A DNA stretch of 64,000 nt from Eutypa lata (lineage: Eukaryota; Ascomycota; Sordariomycetes; Xylariales; Diatrypaceae): positions 930,001 to 994,000 of the forward strand of contig JAKULF010000001.1 in assembly GCA_022661535.1 (NCBI GenBank). The letters run 5' to 3'. The notes below the pieces were generated by a model. That model ran no database searches, was not told where the DNA came from, and saw only the letters and a program-made list of their open reading frames with translations. This document shows, piece after piece, positions 10,831 through 21,527 of the stretch; position 1 is the first letter of the stretch, and every line of letters begins with the position of its first letter. A program made the translations under genes and the position numbers.

Positions 10831-13800
10831 AGGGAGTCGGAGATAGTTAAGAAGATGTGACGATGGGTACGCCCTCGTCTTTATGCTTGAACCGCCCTGG
10901 CTCACGCTCCTTGGCAGCCTAGGCAGGTATAAAGCTGCTGGATTGTCCTTTTGCATCGCGTATTAATTTCAGTCGTGGCGCGCTGGGCCTTGGCAGTTAG
11001 ATGTAGTTTAGCCCACGACCGGGTACTCTATCCTACCTATCAGTTTGAAGATCCACGAGGCCCATGTCGATGTTTTGGAGCAGTGGTCCAGACCAGCAAT
11101 GCCGCTATACCCGCTGTGCCGCATTATACCTGGTAAAACTACATGAAATTTTCTGATCATTCCACCACATGACCAAGGCCAGGAGGCAAATCAGCCCAAA
11201 GGCATAGCCCAGCCTTATGGAAGGTAGGGGTTCAAAGGATATTTTCTTGATGTGTGTTTAAGACCTAATACAAAACTAACGAAGGCGCATCTGTGGAAAG
11301 GGTTTGAGGCCATATAAGAGCGACAATTAAGGGTGACCCAAATAATAGAAAGGGCAGTAAGGGATAGGCAAACGAGTTGAATCGCTGGGTCTATCGTTCC
11401 TCAGTAGTTAACTATGTATAACTTCACAAGATAATCTGTAGAAGTCCATTTCAAAATCAAAATTTCAACGCTGATAGCAAAGGCTATTTGTTTTGCATGA
11501 TCACATGCCTCGTCACATGCTCTTGAGAATGTAGCCATGCAGTTGGTTCTCAAACTAAAATTCGAATTAAAGGGTTAAATCTTCTTTTATCATTTCTCAC
11601 TGTAGCTCTGTCTCATTTTGAAATAGAAACCAGTACCGCGACCCTATTTCATTAATCCTACAATAACACTTCGGAAAGAGATACATATACAACCGTAGTG
11701 TTTTAGATTTCCATAAGAAGTGGAAATAATGACCTGATATGCTCTCTTTATCTAGGTAGGTAGGTTGTCTAGCTGTGTGAATGTGTTGTGAACGGATACC
11801 ACAACTTAGAAAAGGTGCTTGACTATAGAGCGGGGGTCAGTCTTACTCCCTAAGATAACAGTTTCGTGAGACATATGGGTTTGACTACTGCGACTGAAGT
11901 TTATCGGTAGCCTCCCCATAAGGTCAGGACGGTGCATCGCACTTTACCTACTAATTGGCTTAGACTTTATTGTTTCAAATGTTGAAGAATCTTTGACCTG
12001 TCAGTTTGAAGAAAACGACTTCCCCGTTGAATTCGCTAAGTAATAATAAACACTGATTATTTAGTTGCATAGATACTTAAAAGAATGCTAGTCTTTTTTC
12101 TTTTTTCTTTCCTTTTGTTCAATACCATGTCTTACGAGGTTCATTGCAATACGAGCCTGTCTGGATAACCATCCAAGATGGAAAAGGGGTCGACGATATA
12201 GCTGATGATCCGCCCATGCTAACTAGAGCAAAAAAACTGTAGCCGCTTATATTGAAATGTATGTACATTCCAAAAATGAATTCATTTATGACATTGGCTT
12301 TCACAGAAAGAACAACACAGAATTTGACCGTCTGGCTCGAATGGGTCAAAAAGATTCTCAGAGCGTAACAAGAACTTTGGCTTGCCTGATACCCTTCATA
12401 TGCCCATTTAACGGACCCAAGTTCATGGCTCGGAGAGGAACCCCGAACGTCGATTACTTGCCATTCACTCATCACTGTCTCTAACTATCAACGAGCAACA
12501 AATCTCACGGACGGTACTCAGCATGCGCTGAATTATGTTTAAAAGTGAGACTGTGTAGGAAACCGAACGAGACGAGAGGTTCATACGAGACCCAGCCGAG
12601 GACGAGGGGGGTTGATGATGATGACGAGACTCACGATAAACAACCTCGTCGAGATTTGTGGAATAAATTCAAGTCGCTACGGATGTGAAATAGGGGGTGC
12701 GAGTCTGTTACAAGCAGATATATGATACAGAGGGCTGCCACTTCCGTTACACAGATACTTCGACTGCAGAGAGAAGACGTCAATTACCGACGCAGGTTTA
12801 AGAAACCCAGGTAATAAAAAGTCATTCGATCATAGTAACCTTTTAGCCAACGAATGAGGTGATTTGGTCATGTCTCTTTCGCTCATACGGTACTCCCACC
12901 CCGTCCCCTATAATGTCTTGAGAGTATGTATACTGCAGTATCTTTGAAAGGTTTCTTTCATGATGGCCATACACAGTTGGCTGTGACTTTATGAGTCAAA
13001 CACGTATGTTGTATGGTTGTGCTGATTTTGACGGTCACTGTTTTAGGAAATTTATGTTCTGTCAACTTTCGAGAATTAGTTTGACCAACATGATTTCTTA
13101 TCGTAGAACATATTACTGATATAGATTACTTTTATCAATATCAATACTATGCGATCATTCTATCTCCACCTTTATAACCCTTCAAGGATCTGGCTGTATA
13201 CCAAACATCAGGTGCCAAGGGAGATTGTGTGTTATAGTCAGTCATAAGCTATTACTCTATTGGCCGGCGGTCGTAGCACGAACCCGAGAAATGGCCATCC
13301 GTATGAATGCCCAAAACAGTGCCTAGAGCGATTTCGCTCCCGACGGACGAGGTTCGGGATCTTCTCTTTGAGTTTCGGCATCATGAGCAAGCCTGCCAAT
13401 GCTGATAGCGCAGAAGCACATGGCTGATGTGGTACGAACGCTTGATAACCGACACCATATAGCACAGCCTTTCAACCGATTCCGGGTTGATAAAGCTAAA
13501 TTGGCTCCAACCTATGATCTCCCCGACTATGTCAGCTAAACTTCTCGGGCGCCCAATTACGAGCCTGTCTCTTGAGAGTTTATGCCGGTTTCGGGAAGTC
13601 TACGCGGCTATACCCCGCAATTGGGATTCTAGCTCTATCGATGCTGGTGTTATCATAAGTGGCGACCAACGGACTAGATCGTCTGGTTAGGGGCGTTTTT
13701 GGGACGACAACGGTCCCTTCTATAATTCGCGGGTTGGTGGGAATTCTTATCGATGAGACATAGAAGTTGCTAATTGGTAGTATAAGTCCCGATACGGCGC

Positions 13801-13955
13801 GATATCGCCATTATGACGACCATGGTCTCGATGGGTATTTAGTTGATTTATAGGAGTGTCCCAGTTCATTTTTTTTTTGGTTGTGTCCATAGTGGTAAGG
13901 TTACATTCTATTTCTCCGGAACACATCTTGTACTACTCTGACAGAAATCGCCAAA
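10746..13955. other. 3.2 kb gene-free stretch
   Basis: I find no supported gene on either strand. The longest open frames (12119-12475 on minus, 12257-12484 on plus) overlap each other, lack motifs and have no plausible splice partners. A GA microsatellite lies at 10794-10825. The last few hundred bases are presumably the promoter of the copper amine oxidase; 13860-13880 holds a short T run. Confidence 0.55.
10794..10825. repeat. (AG)16 microsatellite followed by a G run
   Basis: A perfect dinucleotide array of about 32 bp followed by GGGGGAGGGAG. It lies 49 bp upstream of the start of the minus-strand membrane protein, in its promoter or 5'UTR; such purine tracts are common in fungal promoters. 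Confidence 0.95.
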
Positions 13956-16452
13956 ATGGTAGCTGCAACCACGGGTACTTTACCACACCCCTTCGACCCC
14001 CTGAGCCTTGAGGAGATCAGGTCAGCTATTGGCATTGTCAAGAAAGCCCACGGAGATGTCTTCTTTAATGTCGTCTCACTTCACGAGCCGCGCAAGGCGG
14101 AGATGACAGCATGGCTCGGGAAACAGGAGACACCAAGACCGGTGAGAATAGCCGACGTCGTCGTCATTGGACCAGAGGGCAAGGTCTACGATGGGTTAGT
14201 AGACCTTGCGGAAGGGAAGATTACGAAATGGGAACTATTGGATGGACTTCAACCAATCGTAAGAGATTCTTCACCACACCTTTATGATGTTTTGCTTACA
14301 AGCATAATAGATCACAATGGAAGAGCTCCAAGCAGTAGAACATATCTGCAGGAAAGATCCCAAAGTGATTGAGCAGTGCGAGATCAGTGGGGTTCCGAAA
14401 GAGGAGATGCACAAGGTCTACTGTGACCCCTGGACTATTGGATACGATGAGCGACATGGCAACAAGATCAGACTTCAGCAAGCGTTGATGTACTACCGAC
14501 CAGAAGTTGATGATTGCCAATATCAGTATCCCCTAGACTTCTGCCCCATCTTCGACTCGGTCAAGCAAGAGATCATCGACATCGACATTCCGAAGGTGCG
14601 ACGACCCCTGAACAAGGTACAGCCAGTCAACTACCATCCCGCCGGAGTCGAGAAAGCCGGAGGCTACCGGAACGACATCAAGCCTATCAACATTACTCAG
14701 CCTGAGGGTGTGTCTTTCAAGGTGACTGGGAGGGAGCTCGAGTGGCAGAACTGGAAGTTCCACATTGGCTTCAACTACAGAGAAGGTATCGTCCTTAACA
14801 ATATCACTTACAACGAAAAGGGCACTGTCCGGCCCATATTCTACCGGTTATCGCTAGCGGAGATGGTGGTGCCTTAGTAAGTTTTCTCTCCCCTTTACCC
14901 CGTCTTTCGTTTCCCTATGCTCATACCCGGCTGTAGTGGAAACCCTGAACACCCCCACCAACGGAAGCATGCGTTCGATTTGGGAGAGTACGGCGCGGGG
15001 TACATGACGAACAGCCTCACCCTCGGCTGTGACTGCAAGGGTTCAATTCACTACCTCGATGCCGAGTTCCCAACAAGATCCGGCGAGATCCGCACCATTA
15101 AGAACGCCATCTGCATTCACGAGGAGGATAGCGGCATCCTGTTTAAGCACACGGACTTCAGGGACGAATCCGTGATCGTCACCCGAGCAAGGAAGCTGAT
15201 TGTCCAACAAATCTTCACCGCCGCCAACTATGAATATGCTATTCAGGTGAGTTCCCCTGGCATACCGTACCATCTGACTGCGTGTACTGACTGTAAATAG
15301 TGGATTTTCCATGTAAGATCACCAAACTTTATCGGCATAAACTGAGCATTATCACTGACCCCTGTAATAGCAAGATGGAACCATTCAGCCAGAGATCAAA
15401 CTTACCGGCATCTTAAACACCTACACCATGAACCCCGGTGAAGACACCAAGGGATGGGGCACGCAAGTGTATCCTGGTAAGATTTTCCCTACATCTCGTT
15501 GAGAACGGCCCCGCAGCGGCTCGCTCTACAGGCCGATAGCTAACCACAGACGCAGGCGTCAACGCGCACAACCACCAGCATCTCTTCTGTCTCCGGGTCG
15601 ACGCGAACGTGGACGGACCGAACAACACGGTATTCGTGAACGACGCCGTGCGATCCGACGCCCCCGTGGGCAGCCCGGAGAACTTCTACGGAAACGCCTT
15701 CTACGGCAAGCGGACGAAGCTGGCGACGACCGGGGAGTCGGCTACCGACTACGACGGCTTCACCAGCCGGACGTGGGAGATCTGCAACCCGAACAAGCTG
15801 CACCCCTACAGCGGGAAGCCGGTGAGCTACAAGCTCGTGAGCCGGGAGGTCCCACCCTTGCTGCCGAAGGAGGGCTCGCTCGTGTGGAAGCGCGCCGGTT
15901 TCGCAAGGCACGCAGTGCACGTCACCAAGTGTGAGTTTCCTACCAAACCAAGCCAAACCACTCATTCTTTCAGCTCTCCAAGTAGAGGAGAGTAAATAAG
16001 CGGAAGTCGAAAGACTAACATGTGAAACCCCGAAAACAGACAGCGACGACCAGCTCTGGCCCGCAGGCCGGCACGTGCCCCAGACGTCGGGCGAGCCGTC
16101 GATCGGCCTGCCGGAGTGGATGGGCGACGGGAGCGAGTCGATTGACAACTCCGACGTGGTGCTCTGGCACACGTTCGGCGTGACGCACATCCCGGCGCCC
16201 GAGGACTTCCCCGTGATGCCCGTCGAGCCCATCACGCTGCTGCTGCGGCCGCGCAACTTCTTCACCAACAACCCCGTCATGGACGTGCCGCCGAGCTACG
16301 CCAGCACGCCCAGCCAGGTCGCCGCGAAGGGCGCGGGCGTCACCGACGCCGCCGATCAGATGAGCAAGCTCGCTTTCACGAACGGGAATGGGAACGGGGC
16401 GGCGGCGTGCTGTGCTAGTACGAATGGAGCGAATGGCGCTAATGGTCATTAG
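13956..16452 (+). CDS. Copper amine oxidase (primary amine oxidase)
   Basis: Seven exons: 13956..14258, 14311..14876, 14937..15246, 15301..15312, 15371..15476, 15556..15930 and 16040..16452, giving 694 residues. The enzyme oxidises primary amines to aldehydes with release of ammonia and H2O2. It has the N2/N3 domains and the catalytic domain: the catalytic-base Asp in FDLGEYGAGYM, the topaquinone precursor Tyr in NYEY, the copper pair in HNHQH and the third copper His in LWHTFGVTH. Also present are GSPENFYGNAFY and NPNKLHPYSGKP, which match the yeast-type (Hansenula-like) peroxisomal enzymes. Exon 4 is a 12-base microexon encoding WIFH directly after the topaquinone region. For exon 6 I chose the AG at 15554-15555, which restores YPGVNAHNH; an AG six bases upstream is also in frame. 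The C-terminus is an Asn/Gly/Ala-rich tail ending GANGH, without a PTS1 tripeptide. Confidence 0.93.
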
Positions 16453-17673
16453 GTAGGAGGTCGGTCGGTTGGTCTGTCGGTTTGGGAGGCTGGTAGGCGT
16501 TGACGTTGTCTGTTGGGTATTGTCTTGTTTTCATCGCTGGGGCGGCAACGACAAGTATGTAACTCGGTTAAATATGTTAACGATATATATTGTATTTCGG
16601 GACATCATCGTACGCAGAAAGAAAATTATTTGAAGTTGAATTGAAACTGAATTCCATACTATGTCTTCTTCTACTTAATGCACGACTCCTGACCCCCGAG
16701 TATCTCTAGGTGGAGCATCTACTACCCTGGCAGGCCGGAAGTCCCGGCACCCCGAAAACCGTTCCCTACGGAGGCCTCTTATCGGAGTCTATCTTCAACA
16801 TTCGTTGGTTCGTTAGTTAAGGTGTGGAGTGTTTCCATCGTCATCTCGCTTAGGGCTCCTAATTGCGGCGCGGGCGAGTATAATTAAAATACGTAGTTAG
16901 ATACATAGTTAATACGGTAGGAATGTCAATCTCGCAATAATTGACGTCTCGTCAGAAGACATTTGACAGCTCACGAAACAGTGACGAAATATTGCATATA
17001 CTAGGTGCGAGTTCGGTTTTTACCTCACAGCATTCGGCCTCGGTTTAGCTGCGAAATGCGATACCTCGGCTCGACTCCTCGCTGTTATGCTCCTCTTGCG
17101 GGGCTCCCGGTGCTCTCTCCCGTCTTGGCAACATGACGATTCCGTCCGCGGCGTAATTATTCAAATCTCCGAGTGGAGAAATTTCCAGGGTCTAAATATA
17201 CAACCCTTGACCATCTATCAGACCAATGCGTTTTTAAGGTTGGTTACCAGCATTTCAAGTTGTATCGTCTTAACGTTGACGCTCGATTCACCGCCATTAC
17301 CTAGATTGACGGGTACATAAGGAGTACAAATGCAGCTCTGATATATCCTGGGGAACTGTGCCGGGTCATGGTAGGTTTAGAAACAATTACAACGCACGCA
17401 GGTCTCCACTGACCCATTACTCTAGGTAGCCAACGCTAAGCCAAGAAGTATATAAAGCCAATGATACAGATCCCAAGTGAACGTTTACATATTTCGCAAA
17501 TATTGTAATAATCGCGGGATGCAATCTCGCCCGAGGACTACAACGGTGATACTAGAGACCTCAACTTAAGCAAAGGTAACTCGAATAGCACGAGAAGGGT
17601 CGATATAAGGGGCCAAGCATCTTCACCCTAAGTTCTAAAAGCGATTGATTTCTTTTCGGATCCTAAAATCAAA
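16453..17673. other. Intergenic region, amine oxidase to monooxygenase
   Basis: No supported gene; 3' flank of the amine oxidase and promoter of the monooxygenase. Short frames at 17087-17320 are featureless. Confidence 0.5.
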
Positions 17674-19419
17674 ATGGCGGTGCCTGCACAAGGACACGAA
17701 GCTACTTGCTCCTTTGATGTTATAATCGTAGGAGCAGGTATAGCCGGCCTGAACGCCGCTTATAGGATCAAGTCTATGCTTCCTGATGCCACATTCACAA
17801 TCCTCGAGAATCGTGATAGCATCGGCGGAACCTGGGACTTGTTCAAGTATCCGGGTGTCCGCTCTGACTCGGATCTCTTCACCTATGGATTCAGTTGGCG
17901 TCTGTAAGTGACAATATCTCCATTATTCTATACGCAGACAAGTCCGGTCTTATGCATGAGTCACGGAAGAGTCTTTGGTCTGTAAATTATACTATCTTTA
18001 GTCACTGCGGATTTCCCCTTTCAACTTATCGGGATGCCATACATTAACAGTACATATTATTCAGGTGGCCATTCAAGCACCCTGTTGGCGAGGGACATCT
18101 CATTATGTCCTATCTCTGGGACTCGGTGTCCAGTGAGTGACTTCCAGGGTTATTCATACCCCTAACTGACATGTTGCGGTAGCTCATGTCTTACCGCCGC
18201 AAGATTACTTAGAAAGGGAAAATAACTAACTTAAGATGTTGCAGTGTACGGGATCCCAGATCATATCCGTTTCGGACACCTTGTGACCGCAGCAAACTGG
18301 TCTTCTAAATCGCAACGATGGAATCTGAAAGTAGAACACCAAGGCAACCCTCAACATTTTCAAGCACGATTCATTGTTCTGGGTACGGGCTACTACGACT
18401 ACCAATCACCAATCAAGCCAGTGATCCCTGGTCTGGAGAACTTTCAAGGGGATGTGATTCATCCTCAATTCTGGCCAGCCGATTACGACTACGGCAACAA
18501 GAAGATAGCAATCATCGGGAGTGGAGCCACTGCCATTACTCTTCTGCCGGCCCTGGCAAAGAAGGCTGCTCGGGTCACTATGGTACAGAGGAGTCCTTCG
18601 TACATCGCCTCCTTACCGAATCAGCGTCGGAAGCCGCATTGGCTGGGGAAGTTCCTGCCTGCCTCCTTCATGAGAGTATATGAACGTCTATTGCACATGA
18701 TCCGCCCTTACCTATTCGTCGTGTTCAGCCAAAAACATCCTCTCCGTGCGAGAGAAGCTTTGCGTAAAGCGACTGTTCCGCAACTGCCGGACTGGATTAG
18801 CTATGACCCCCACTTCAGTCCTAAATACAGTCCTTGGGAGCAGCGCCTATGCGTATCACCTGACGGCGACTTTTACGAAGCCCTCCGTGGTGGTAAGGCC
18901 GATGTGGTGACAGGACAGATCAAGACGGTTACCGACGGCGGAATAGAAATGGAGGACGGATCGGCCGTCAATGCCGACGTCATAGTCACCGCCACAGGGC
19001 TCAATATGAGGGTTGGTGGTAACATTGACTTACGCGTCGATGGTGAGGCCGTGGCATGGAGAGAAAAGTTGCTTTGGAACGGTGCTATGGTGGAGGGTGT
19101 GCCAAACCTGAACTTTCTGTTTGGATACACGAATGCGTCGTGGACCATTGGTGCCGACAACGCTGTTTTGATACTCATCAGGGTCATGAAACACATGGAG
19201 CGTAAGAGGTTCACGACAGCAATCCCACGGGCACCGAAAAAGGCCAGGGAAACAACAACTCCCATATTTAGCCTCTCCTCGACATACGTGACCCGGGCAG
19301 AACATCGGCTACCGAGATGGGGAAGCACTGGTCCTTGGCGTCCGATGACCCGCCCTCCATTTGACTGGCTACGCGCAGTGTTTGGAAATGTGACTCGTGA
19401 TCTCGAGTTTCACGGCTAA
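17674..19419 (+). CDS. Flavin-binding monooxygenase, Baeyer-Villiger type
   Basis: Three exons, 17674..17903, 18065..18132 and 18245..19419, give 490 residues. The N-terminus has the FAD Rossmann motif VIIVGAGIAGLNAAY and the downstream EN/GGTWDLFKYPGVRSD block that precedes the substrate domain in this family. The Baeyer-Villiger fingerprint FxGxxxHxxxWP is matched exactly by FQGDVIHPQFWP at the end of the linker, followed by the NADPH Rossmann motif IAIIGSGATA. An ATG-type residue (VTATGLNM) comes near the C-terminal FAD contact. The expected reaction is NADPH- and O2-dependent insertion of one oxygen into a ketone or oxidation of a heteroatom; the substrate is not readable. The second intron (18133-18244) is 112 bp, longer than its neighbours, so a small extra exon is possible. 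The gene is flanked by no obvious biosynthetic partner. Confidence 0.88.
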
Positions 19420-19782
19420 TTATTAGAAAACATTTAACGACGGTTGATGGAACTCCACCAATTGCAACACTCACATATGCAAGGCCGCCTTAAACTTAAT
19501 AGCACACACTAATATTGGAAAGCCTCTCTTTTAATAATAATTACGCCACCGTATGATATATTGTTGCACTTTTCTTTTGGATTTGCTAATGGGTCGGCAA
19601 ATAGTTACCAAGATGAATTAAAACGTTTTATATTTCCATTCGAATAACCCCTGCTTATTCAATAACTCTATCCTGATCTATCGAACCAACTGACTTGATC
19701 TAATTATGCACTTCATGCAGAGCCACTGTCATTCTAGCCTTAGCTCTTGTGGGACGATTCTCATCTTGCTCATTTATGTCGT
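19420..19782. other. Short intergenic region
   Basis: AT-rich 3' flanks of two convergent genes. Nothing else seen. Confidence 0.5.
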
Positions 19783-20052
19783 CTAGTGATCATAATATGG
19801 ACGGGGATTCCAGGTAGACGCGTTTGTCTCTCCTTTTGCGAGGGTGGATGTATGGTGGCCACCTCCCTTGGGATTATCTCCGGTCGTAGTGTTCTGATTG
19901 GTCCCTAGAGATGCATTGGCTACCATTTAGTGTTAGTAGATGATATGGATATGTAGAGAAATTCATCTTTACTTACTGTTTGCAGCTTGTTGAGTCTTCT
20001 CGACGCTAGCCGTAAACTTTTCTTTGGCCTGTTGAGTTCCAGACGACGGCAT
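19783..20052 (-). CDS. Small hydrophilic protein, 70 residues
   Basis: Two exons on the minus strand, 20052..19977 and 19919..19783, with a GTAAGT donor, a CTAACAC branch site and a TAG acceptor (57 bp intron). The protein starts MPSSGTQQAKEKFTASVEKT, continues with an Asn/Thr/Gly-rich middle and ends TWNPRPYYDH. It is hydrophilic with no signal peptide or cysteine pairs, so it looks cytosolic or nuclear and mostly disordered. It is too short for a family call. What supports it is the perfect splice geometry and in-frame continuation through a non-repetitive exon. I do not know the function. Confidence 0.5.
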
Positions 20053-20890
20053 AATGGACTACTCTCTTGAAATGAAAACGGGCTATGATTTGCTAGAATA
20101 GTGCTTATAGGCGATTATCTGGAGGAAACGTGGAGGTCGGATTATCTTGTGAAGAAGAAGGCAAGATGAGAAGTGTAATACAAAGGTGTCTCATATATTT
20201 AATCAGGAACATATCCATGCCATTGTTGTTAAAATCCGAAGACGTCATAGTGACAGCTATCAACTAAAGATATAACATCATTCCAAGCAGCCAATTAACA
20301 GCCTAAGTACTGACCCACCTTCCCAATCAATACTTGACGTAGAAATGAAGGTTGAATTAGGTGAATAAAAATTGCTGTTCTAGAGTAGAAATAGTAACAG
20401 TTTGCCATTAGAGCCCATTCAAATGCCAGTCACAGCGCGCCGCACCTTCATCTTCTACCTCTAGATCTCCACGTGACAAACCTCTCCTTCCTCTACCCAG
20501 ATGAGATTCATTGCGATTACGAGCAAATTTCGATTTTTAGAAATCATAAGAGGATGAAAGATTTATTCCACTACGCTTTCACTTATAGTAGTAGTAGTAG
20601 TGGTGGTGGTGGTGGTGGTGGTGGTGGCGGTGGTAGACAGCTTCACCAGCTTGTATAATACCTATGTCTGTTGCTGTAACATTCGAAAATAGGAAGCTGT
20701 GGATGGAGGTGTAGTTTATGGCCGTTACCAATGATACGTAATCATGTTTATATAAATAGTCAGAATTTACACCCATGGCGTCGCCTTTGTTACATTATTT
20801 TAATACGGAGTTAAGACGAGTGAGTCAAAAGTCATTGATAACTACCTACATATGAAAGTCCAAAACACCAGGAACAAAATAAAAACAAAA
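20053..20890. other. Intergenic region with a triplet repeat
   Basis: Promoter of the minus-strand small gene at its left end; holds the TAG/TGG triplet repeat at 20586-20634. No gene supported. Confidence 0.5.
20586..20634. repeat. (TAG)n(TGG)n compound microsatellite
   Basis: About five TAG units run into about eleven TGG units with one C interruption. The open frames across it (poly-Gly on plus, poly-His on minus) are artefacts of the repeat. Confidence 0.92.
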
Positions 20891-21007
20891 GCTCTGTCTC
20901 GGAGTCGAACCGAGGACCTCCAGGCCCCGCCATTCTGACCTGCAAACGCCTAGGTAGGGGCACGCAACCCAGGCAGACCTGGTGTGCTACCTCCGCACCA
21001 ACAGAGC
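20891..21007 (-). tRNA. Intron-containing tRNA (anticodon unresolved) or tRNA pseudogene
   Basis: On the minus strand the 117-nt unit has a full 7-bp acceptor stem GCTCTGT/ACAGAGC, a D arm with stem GTGC/GCAC around the loop GGAGGTA, a 5-bp anticodon stem CCAGG/CCTGG, a 5-nt variable loop and a perfect T arm CTCGG-TTCGACT-CCGAG. Between the anticodon-stem halves lie 53 nt, which implies an intron of about 46 nt at the usual position. Counting from the stem, the loop begins T-C-T-G-C-C, so position 33 is C instead of the near-universal T. The nominal anticodon would be TGC (Ala), or GCC if the stem slips by one pair. The first 14 nt of the anticodon arm also form a self-contained hairpin. Class and activity are therefore open. 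Confidence 0.6.
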
Positions 21008-21527
21008 GTTGTGTAATTTGATCCTTTTTATTCCTTTTAGCACCTTCCCAGAGTAGAGGTCAAAAGGCTTAGAGATAGGCTATATGCCTGGGGAGTGGTT
21101 GCCATCATAAGACCTTCACCTTTATAATACTGTAAATAAGACCATCTGCCATAAAGATTACTCAGCTAAATGGCTTATTCTCTTCAAATTAAGATACTAA
21201 CCCTATGGTAGAGATTCATAGGTACGCATCATCCCTTAGCAGAGCCGGTACAGTGGTGTAATTAGACTGTATGGCTTAGACGGCATCATTAATAGTGTCG
21301 ATGTGCTACTTATATATAACCTAACATTGGGTTTTTCTCTCAGTGAAAGTAGACTGAGGGTAGCTACTGTACGCCCCTTTAGGAGATCTGACTACCAGCC
21401 AGACAACTGCAGTCAGAATGTACTATACATATGCATTTAAAGCACTGAGTATATATGTATGTAGTCAAAATTCTACATAACCAAGACAAGAAAAGAAGTT
21501 AAAAAAGCCTTACTCTAATGACTAGAT
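21008..21527. other. AT-rich intergenic region
   Basis: No gene supported; 5' flank of the tRNA and 3' flank of the AAA ATPase. Confidence 0.5.

Noticed and set aside
12119..12475. 118-codon minus-strand frame in the gene-free interval
   Set aside because: Overlapped by an equally long plus frame, no family resemblance, no splice context.
20473..20776. Poly-Gly (plus) and poly-His (minus) frames
   Set aside because: Produced by translating the TAG/TGG microsatellite.
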